Origin: Plecoglossus altivelis | Taxonomy: Eukaryota > Chordata > Actinopteri > Osmeriformes > Plecoglossidae | Length of the DNA stretch: 64,000 nucleotides | Assembly (NCBI GenBank): GCA_036571765.1 | Contig: BROE01000011.1 | Coordinates: 10,836,979 to 10,900,978, forward strand | Direction of reading: 5' to 3' | Shown here: piece after piece, positions 57,510-64,000 of the stretch | Layout of the letters: each line of letters opens with the position of its first letter | Position numbering within the stretch: position 1 is the first letter of the stretch | Position numbers and translations under genes: made by a program | The notes under the pieces: generated by a model | Database searches by the model: none | What the model saw: only the letters and a program-made list of their open reading frames with translations | What the model was told of the DNA's origin: nothing

Positions 57510-59285
57510 GTGATCAGGGGTTTGATGTGTATCCCATCTCTGGACTGAGAAGCGACTGCAATAGACAATACAGGCATTATTCACTCTCGAGAGACGAGGG
57601 GGGATGAGCTCTGAGCTAAAACTATCAAACACTCATCACTTTCCCCCCTGGCTGGGATGGGGCTGTCAACAGGAAGGGGGAGGGAGGGAGTCAGGGCTGC
57701 GAGGAGGTGGGGGAGAGACAATGGAGGGGAGAAAAAGTTCAGAGTGGATGGAGGGTGACGGAGAACGGAGGGAGAAAAAGAGAGACAGAGAAAACGAGAG
57801 AACGAACCGACATGACTCCCCTTTGCCCGATAATCCGCTCACCCATGCAACGCCTGCCTCCAGAGACTGGGACCCCAGTTTGTTAGGCCCCCGTTTTCTT
57901 TTGTGTGGAACTTCCTGTCCAGAAGAGGGTCACACGCTCTGGATATGTCATTGTGCGTGCGTGTGTACATGTGTGCTCTATGCTCCTGCTGTGTGTTTGT
58001 GCCAGGGCGTGATGGGCCTGCCTGTGCTGTGTTTTGACTGGCTTTTCTCAGAGACTCTCTCAGTATGAAAAGTCCTGGCCAGTTCAGTCCCAGAGAGAGG
58101 CTAAGTACACAGACCCATGTGTCTCCATGTCTGGTGAATGACTCAGGCCACGCTCCGGGTCTGGACACACAGCCGATTACACAGGTGCAGAGCAGGCTAC
58201 GGGAGGAGGAATGAAGTGGACCCATCACATAGCTGGCACGTTGTGGGAGGTTAGCTTTTATATATGCTGTGGCAGCGAGTGATTGAAATCACAGAGATGG
58301 CCCTCTGTTTACATAGGCCTGAGCAACGCTAGCATGGAACTCCAGATGTGGTGTCGCTGTGTTTGTCTGGCGCGTACAACTTTGTTAGATTAGCATCACC
58401 AGCTGAGCATAGCTGAGGGGATGGTGCATCTGTGTCCCATGTGAGCAGCCGTGTTTAATTAGCATCAGGCCCAAGCTGCGCTAGGGAAGTTAGCTTGGCT
58501 AATATTAGCGTTGACGCCAGCGCCGTCGCTAGCTCCGCGAAAGCTCCTCGGCTGCTAACATGAGGTTTGAATCAGCCGTCAGTCACGTGGCAGGGACAAA
58601 GAGTTCAGGACACTTCCTGTCTCTGTAATGATCTGGCGCTGTCTGTCCGCGCCCTCCCCCCGCCTCCTCCCCCTGCCTCCTCCCCCCATTCTCCCATCTC
58701 TTCCACATTGGACCAGCGGGACTCATCTCATGGTCGCGTTCGACTGTGAAGGATCGCTTATCTTTGAAATCTTAAAAGCGTCCAATTCTTTGCTTTTTTT
58801 TCTTTTTACAAATGAAGACAAATTTATGTCTCGCAAATTAGGGAGAAAACTGTTTGTACAGGAGCAAGCAGAGAAAAATAAGCGGATGGGAAACAGTTCA
58901 TGAATGGGAAGTTTTACGGTGAAGTCATTTACTTACAATAGATAAAAGACAGACACTGAAATATTAAGCCCCTTAAGGGAGTCAAGGGAAAACATAGAGG
59001 CAGGTAGGTAGCTGTCCTGGAACAAGGGATGGGGACCCCTAGCCCAGATGGGAGGCTGGCGTGTCTCTCAACGTGGCCTAACGAGGAGAGAGAGGCTGGC
59101 TGTGGATGGATGAGACTTCCTGGGTCTCTTAAATGAGGAGAGATTTCTGTCTGGGCTCTGGGAAGGTAGGAGTGATTTCTGTCTGGGACCGCAGACAGAC
59201 CAGGCATGTTTCTGTTGACACGGTTTCAAAACCTCACTCAGATCAAAAGGCACCGCGTGGCTCGTACGAACTAGCGTCTCTACCA
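57510..59285. other. Mixed sequence, no gene supported
   Basis: GA-rich patch at 57730-57800, C/T-rich patch 58650-58700, otherwise unique. A TATA-like tttatatatgc occurs at about 58257-58267. No exons recognised. Confidence 0.45.
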
Positions 59286-59289
59286 AACG

Positions 59290-59570
59290 CTTATTTGCGT
59301 CTTTAACCTTCTCTCTCCCCCCGAGCAATCCATCGCTTTCTCTCTTGTTCCAATTTCTCTCTCTCTCTCTTCTCTCTCTCTCCTCTCTCTCTTGATCTCT
59401 CTACTATACTCCTCTCTCTTTTCTCCTCTCCTTCTCCTCACTCTCTCGCTCTCTCCTCCTCCACGGTAGTTCTCCATGGCTATTCCCTCTCTCTCATTTG
59501 GTCTCTTCTCCATCTCTCATCTCTCCTCCACTCTCTACTCCCCCCCCCTCTCTCTCGCTCTTGTCCCCTT
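59290..59570. repeat. CT-rich pyrimidine tract
   Basis: ctctctcttctctctctctc units, with ctcctcc and C runs, leading directly into copy 1 of the duplication at 59579. Confidence 0.92.
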
Positions 59571-59578
59571 AAACATCA

Positions 59579-59916
59579 GTTGAATGGTCAACCCTTCTTT
59601 TGGCTCTTTACATCATGCCCTTTCTGTTTTCCTTCAAAACATGGCGCTTCTACACCCACATTTCCTGCGTATCGTACGTGGGTTGCACGTGTCCCTCGCC
59701 ACTTCACGGCAGTCAAACCCTGCTCTCGTGTTTCGGTGAGCTGCTCTCTGGTTCACTGGCACGCCCCTCTCCCTTTTCACACAACTATGACATTCCTTTC
59801 TCGGTTCACCATTTAGCTATGAAAGCTGTCCTGAGATTCTTGAATGAGGAAGGACGGACTGCAGAAATGCGCATTGTGAACCATCTGTACACATGAAAAG
59901 CCGATGGTATATTGAT
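59579..59916 (+). repeat. Copy 1 of a diverged roughly 330-bp local duplication
   Basis: Starts ttgaatggtcaaccctt and shares, in order with 59973-60287: ccttcaaaacatggc, gcagtcaaaccctgctc, ccccctccctttt-like, gttcac, gaagctgtc, gatgaggaagga-like, ccatctgt, acatgaaa.gcgatgg. Both copies follow a CT tract and a (c/t)aaacatca-type leader. Confidence 0.8.
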
Positions 59917-59972
59917 CTCTCTCCTCTCACCCCATCTCTCCCCCCCCTCTCTCTCTCTCTGCCCTCGAACAT

Positions 59973-60287
59973 CATTGAATGGTCAACCCTCTTTTTTCTC
60001 TCTAATCAGCCCTTTTGTGTTCCTTCAAAACATGGCCGTCACACCACATTTCAGGATGCTGTGGGTTTGACGGTTCCTGCCCAGCTTCAGCGGGCAGTCA
60101 AACCCGGCTCGGTCGTGTTGAGCTGGCTGTTCTGGTCACGGACTGGGCCCCCTCCCTTTTCAGAAATGACCATTCTTCTGGTTCACATTAGTAGTGAAGC
60201 TGTCTGAGGGAGGCTAGATGAGGAAGGAGCGGAGAGAGAGCGAGTGTGAGACCATCTGTGAACCACATGAAAGGCGATGGTAATTGA
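59973..60287 (+). repeat. Copy 2 of a diverged roughly 330-bp local duplication
   Basis: Aligns colinearly with 59579-59916 with many substitutions and small indels. The CT tract and leader (ctctctctctgccctcgaac at about 59949) are duplicated too, so the whole unit including its pyrimidine tract was copied. Confidence 0.8.
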
Positions 60288-60289
60288 CT

Positions 60290-61480
60290 CAAAGCTCGTT
60301 CTAATTAAGTGCTGTGTTTGTTGGCCGCGGAACATCCTCCCTGAAGTGATTGCCTTCGCCCGGCGCTTTGGTGAGAGAGCCTTTGCCGAACCAGACACGT
60401 TCTTAATATTTTTCCTTCCTTGCTTTGGGAAACCTATCATCTACGAAACATTAAACGTTTTGCAGAGGTCATGGAAGTCTTCGAAAGGGAGGAGTTTTGG
60501 AGCTACCCCTCCAGTTAGGAGCGGTCTGGACTTGTAGGTATGTTCCATTCCTGGTGCCATGGCGATGGTGCCAGCACGCAGGAAAGGTCAGTGTTCTCCG
60601 TGTTCTCTAATCTAGAGCCAGGTTCTCCTCACACCAGAACATGCTCCCTCTCCCTGTCTGGAGACGGACGGGGAAGGAGAATGATCGATGCCGATGTGTT
60701 GGAGTAATCGACTGTTTCTCAGTGATTCAGTCCAGCCAATTTGCTGCAAAAACAGAAAGGAAATGTCACGGTCATTTAGGACAGTAATGTACAAAACCGC
60801 CAATCACCGCTACGTTTGGGGGACGGAGAGAAACAGTTGAAAGGAAAAAGGCCCAAATTCTCCATTTGAGCGTACTTCCGATCTACACGATTTATAAGCT
60901 GTGCGCTAAGCCTTCCTGTCGTTTAAGTATAAAACAAAACAATGCCATCGCATTCCTCTAGCTACTTTAAGTAGTCGTTCCGCTTGTTAGGATTGCTGAC
61001 AAACTACATTGCCTCTCCTGCCTGCCTCTCTCGCCTGCCTCTACTATGCATTGCATTCCTGATGGGGATAAACAGAAACAAGACACCATGTGTTGGGTAC
61101 AGAACGCACACATACACCAATCCACACCGGAAAGCAGGAGTTATTCTGTAGCAAGCTGAAATTGGAGGGAACACAAATTCTTTTTTTTCTTTTTTTTTTC
61201 TAATGGTTTTTCTTTCGGTTGCTGATTACAGGAAATGATGAAGAAATCGAATCTTGTGTGACTGGCTGTGCATGTGCCTGTGAACGCAGCCTTATGAAAC
61301 GTGTGTTGCTCAACGTGCTGAAACTCTCAACAAGAGAGGATTGAGTACCGACCTTGAGGCTTTTGAGAACCGATAAGCATCACTTTTACCAGCAGTACAA
61401 TCAGAGGTTTTAAACTACAAACGCAGTTGATTCTGGCACGGGACTACACTACCCATAACCGAGCAGCTTGATATTGCCGT
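60290..61480. other. Unique sequence; no gene supported
   Basis: Balanced sequence with a T-rich patch at 61180-61215. An 86-codon frame starting at 60277 has no recognised similarity. Confidence 0.45.
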
Positions 61481-61484
61481 CCAT

Positions 61485-61645
61485 GCTTAGGATCGTGTGC
61501 TTGAATTGAAGGTCTTTCGGTAAGCCCCCCCCCCATGTCCCCACCCCCTGTTTAGGATTGTGTGTTTGAAGGTCTTTCCCAGTTACCCCCCCACCCTGTT
61601 TAGGATTGTGTGTTTGAAGGTCTTTCCCAGTTACCCTGCCCCCCT
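61485..61645. repeat. 48-64-bp tandem repeat, three copies
   Basis: Units begin (g/t)ttaggat(t/c)gtgtg at about 61487, 61551 and 61599 and contain ttgaaggtctttcccagtta and a C run. The first copy is the most diverged. Confidence 0.88.
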
Positions 61646-61757
61646 CCTTTTGGTGCGCTTTGGTGCCAAGTCAAACTCCAGGTGTTCACCTTGGCCGGTC
61701 CTGCCCTTCCCCATGTGTGCTGCCGGCTGGAAACTTACGCTTTGTGCCACGGACATG

Positions 61758-62565
61758 TGGCTAACAGCACTGCCACCTGCATGAGACAGACCTGTGTCTA
61801 ACAGCACTGCCACCTGCATGAGACAGACCTGTGGCCAACAGCACTGCCACCTGCATGAGACAGACCTGTGTCTAACAGCACTGCCACCTGCATGAGACAG
61901 ACCTGTGGCCAACAGCACTGCCACCTGCATGAGACAGACCTGTGTCTAACAGCACTGCCACCTGCATGAGACAGACCTGTGGCCAACAGCACTGCCACCT
62001 GCATGAGACAGACCTGTGTCTAACAGCACTGCCACCTGCATGAGACAGACCTGTGTCTAACAGCACTGCCACCTGCACACAGACCGTGGCCAACAGCACT
62101 TCCACCTGCATGAGACAGACCTGTGTCTAACAGCAGTGCCACCTGCATGAGACAGACCTGTGTCTAACAGCACTGCCACCTGCACGAGACAGACCTGTGT
62201 CTAACAGCACTGCCACCTGCACGAGACAGACCTGTGTCCAACAGCACTGCCACCTGCACGAGACAGACCTGTGTCTAACAGTACTGCCACCTGCATGAGA
62301 CAGACCTGTGGCCAACAGCACTGCCACCTGCATGAGACAGACCTGTGCAACAGCTGCACCTGCACAGACCTGTGGCCAACAGCACTGCCACCTGCATGAG
62401 ACAGACCTGTGGCCAACAGCACTGCCACCTGCATGAGACAGACCTGTGTCTAACAGCACTGCCACCTGCATGAGACAGACCTGTGTCTAACAGCACTGCC
62501 ACCTGCATGAGACAGACCTGTGTCTAACAGCACTGCCACCTGCACGAGACAGACCTGCTCTCAGG
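61758..62565. repeat. 37-bp minisatellite, about 21 copies
   Basis: Unit aacagcactgccacctgcat plus gagacagacctgtg(gcc/tct), period 37 bp, with alternating gtggcc and gtgtct units suggesting a 74-bp higher-order repeat on the left side. There are truncated units at about 62075 and 62345. Minus-strand frames of 66-114 codons (LLDTGLSHAGGSAV...) are frame-cycling repeat products. Confidence 0.95.
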
Positions 62566-62569
62566 AACA

Positions 62570-63430
62570 AGCTGGACAGACATGCAGGTACACAATGTTC
62601 AGCCGCTTGCCATTTCGATACAATATCTGGAAAAAGGACCGTCGATGAAGCTCGGTCATCACAAGCTCATCCAGTTGGACGCCGCTTCGGAAACGGAACT
62701 AAATACGACATTGAAAAGGATTTTTATTTTTTTTGTATCTTCTTTTTTCTCTTTTTCGATCGAAGGCTGGGGTGCAATGTGACTTCAGTGTTGGGTGAAA
62801 TACCCAGATTGGCTTCTACGCCATGACAACATCTGTTAACTCTTGTGCACAGAACAGGCCCAAACCATTAGACCTGAAAGAGCCATCCGCAGGGAGCACA
62901 CGTGTGTGTGTGTGTGTGTATGTGTGTGTGTGTGTGTGTGTGTGTTTGTGTAAATGTACGTCTCATTGTGTGTCACACACTCAACATCCATTTCCTACAG
63001 CAGCAAACCCAAACTTGCGAATAAAAGGTTTTTCTAGAGCAGCACTTTAGTGGGACCACAACACCACAATGAGCCCACTCTCTTTCCTCTTAACACACCT
63101 CCACACACGTCTAAAGCAGGCTCAGACTGAACAATAACAAAGTCTGGGCCTTTTTTAATACAGCCTCCAAAGTCCTATTTCAGAGCTCTTATTCAATATT
63201 GACCCATCAATCTGAAGCTGTTCAGCTCCTACCTCTAAAGAGACTGAGAATAAAAGACTTGGCCTTTGTGGTAAATCTATAATAAGACAACAAGGGGGGT
63301 ACTTTCAGTTTTATGCAAGGGGACCTGACCCCTGTTAAGACTTGGCCAGACTACAGTCCTTCTCTTGGAACGCCTCTGCAGACTGACTGCCAGACAGTGA
63401 ACAAGGGGGCAATGAAAGGAAGTTGGCGGA
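62570..63430. other. Mostly unique sequence; no gene supported
   Basis: Holds a (GT)n at 62903-62947. The AT-rich stretch 63050-63300 is single-copy in appearance. Confidence 0.45.
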
Positions 63431-63435
63431 TTCAA

Positions 63436-63500
63436 GCGAGCGTTCGAATCAAACGCTCGCATGCACGTGCGCGCGCACGCACGCCCGGACGCGCGCGCTT
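63436..63500. repeat. Hairpin next to a CG/CA alternating tract
   Basis: gcgagcgtt (63436-63444), 7-nt loop, aacgctcgc (63452-63460), followed by cgcgcgcacgcacgc-type alternating DNA to about 63500. A 20-nt G run lies at 63633-63652. Confidence 0.8.
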
Positions 63501-64000
63501 TTCCGCGTTCGTCGTGCATCTTTTGTCGAACAGGTAGACGTCTAAAGCAAGCGGACTGGCCGTCTCCAGCAGCCGTGATGTGTTTCGGATTCTTCCAGAG
63601 GTTTTCCTGGGAAAAGCAAGCAGGGTTTGGGGAGGGGGGGGGGGGGGGGGGGCTTCTGGGAGTTCTTGTGGCTGGGTGTGCTTCCACAGACTCACAAGTC
63701 AAACATGGAAAACGGCTCGTTGCTGAAGGAACGCGCCGAGTCACAGCCCGTCAGAACGCAGTCGTGTTCTTCGGCCGGAGGACCGGGCTTTACGGTCCGT
63801 CTTTTTGGATTGTTTCTGAGAGCTCTGAAACGCCCTGAAATGCCGTCGCTGTGTCGACTGAACTGTGCTTTGGAAGAGGAGCTGGACTCGCTGGCGCTGG
63901 TGCTCGTTCTGCCTCGTGGGAAGGGTTTAGTCTTCACAGTTTTACTCAGCCAATGATCCCATTTTTTATAAACTAATGTTTATTAGCATTCACTTTCTGC

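Noticed and set aside
63679..63956. Frames at the right edge (plus MENGSLLKERAES..., minus ...SFSNEPFSMFDL)
   Set aside because: Composition is fairly protein-like, but both strands are open over the same bases, no family is recognised, and no convincing splice sites define an exon.
1..64000. CRISPR-like arrays among the many direct repeats
   Set aside because: All are contiguous tandem repeats without unique spacers, and the DNA is clearly vertebrate.

Overview
This window is nuclear DNA from a vertebrate, almost certainly a teleost fish. It has split genes with GT-AG introns, vertebrate-specific protein families, very abundant di-, tetra- and minisatellites, CTAGCTAG-rich unique sequence, and a fish-type palindromic MITE-like element. 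I cannot name the species. There is no sign of a prokaryotic operon, virus, CRISPR array or plasmid.

Two protein-coding genes are certain, both on the minus strand. (1) ptp4a2 (PRL-2 protein tyrosine phosphatase, 3'-partial): coding exons at 1440-1535 (start), 1174-1266 and 518-648 (catalytic HCVAGLGR). The last exon or exons lie beyond the left edge. A probable non-coding first exon and TATA-less promoter lie at about 16.56-16.76 kb, which implies a first intron of about 15 kb. (2) col8a2 (collagen alpha-2(VIII)): a signal-peptide exon at 27179-27329 and one large exon at 21266-23169, which join in frame to a complete 684-residue chain (helix plus C1q trimerisation domain). The AT-rich unique sequence below the stop, to about 17.4 kb, is read as a long 3' UTR. 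If so, the col8a2 poly(A) site is only about 0.7-0.9 kb upstream of the ptp4a2 promoter.

Layout: 1-1548 ptp4a2 coding exons; 1549-16558 ptp4a2 intron 1; about 16.56-16.76 kb ptp4a2 first exon and promoter; 17.4-21.27 kb col8a2 3' UTR; 21.27-27.36 kb col8a2 coding exons and intron; 27.4-64 kb the 5' side of col8a2 (upstream introns, 5' UTR exons or intergenic), in which no coding gene can be supported. This right-hand part is an extreme array of low-complexity DNA: polypurine/polypyrimidine tracts, GT/CA tracts, a 400-bp T tract, and many minisatellites (13, 20, 21, 24, 26, 37 and 50 bp units). Nearly every long open frame there comes from a stop-free repeat. An assembly gap of 653 N (34579-35231) is flanked by an identical 88-bp sequence, so it may be an unmerged contig overlap.

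The two proteins have no known joint function: PTP4A2 is a prenylated intracellular phosphatase, and collagen VIII alpha-2 is a secreted network-forming collagen. I found no previously undescribed biological system. The observations most worth checking are the gap-flank duplication, several near-perfect palindromes (27051-27099, 18126-18156, 37109-37133), a heat-shock-element-like array at 42280-42333, the Z-DNA-prone minisatellite filling a small ptp4a2 intron, diverged local duplications, and exon-like open segments at 25916-26020 and 31324-31617.
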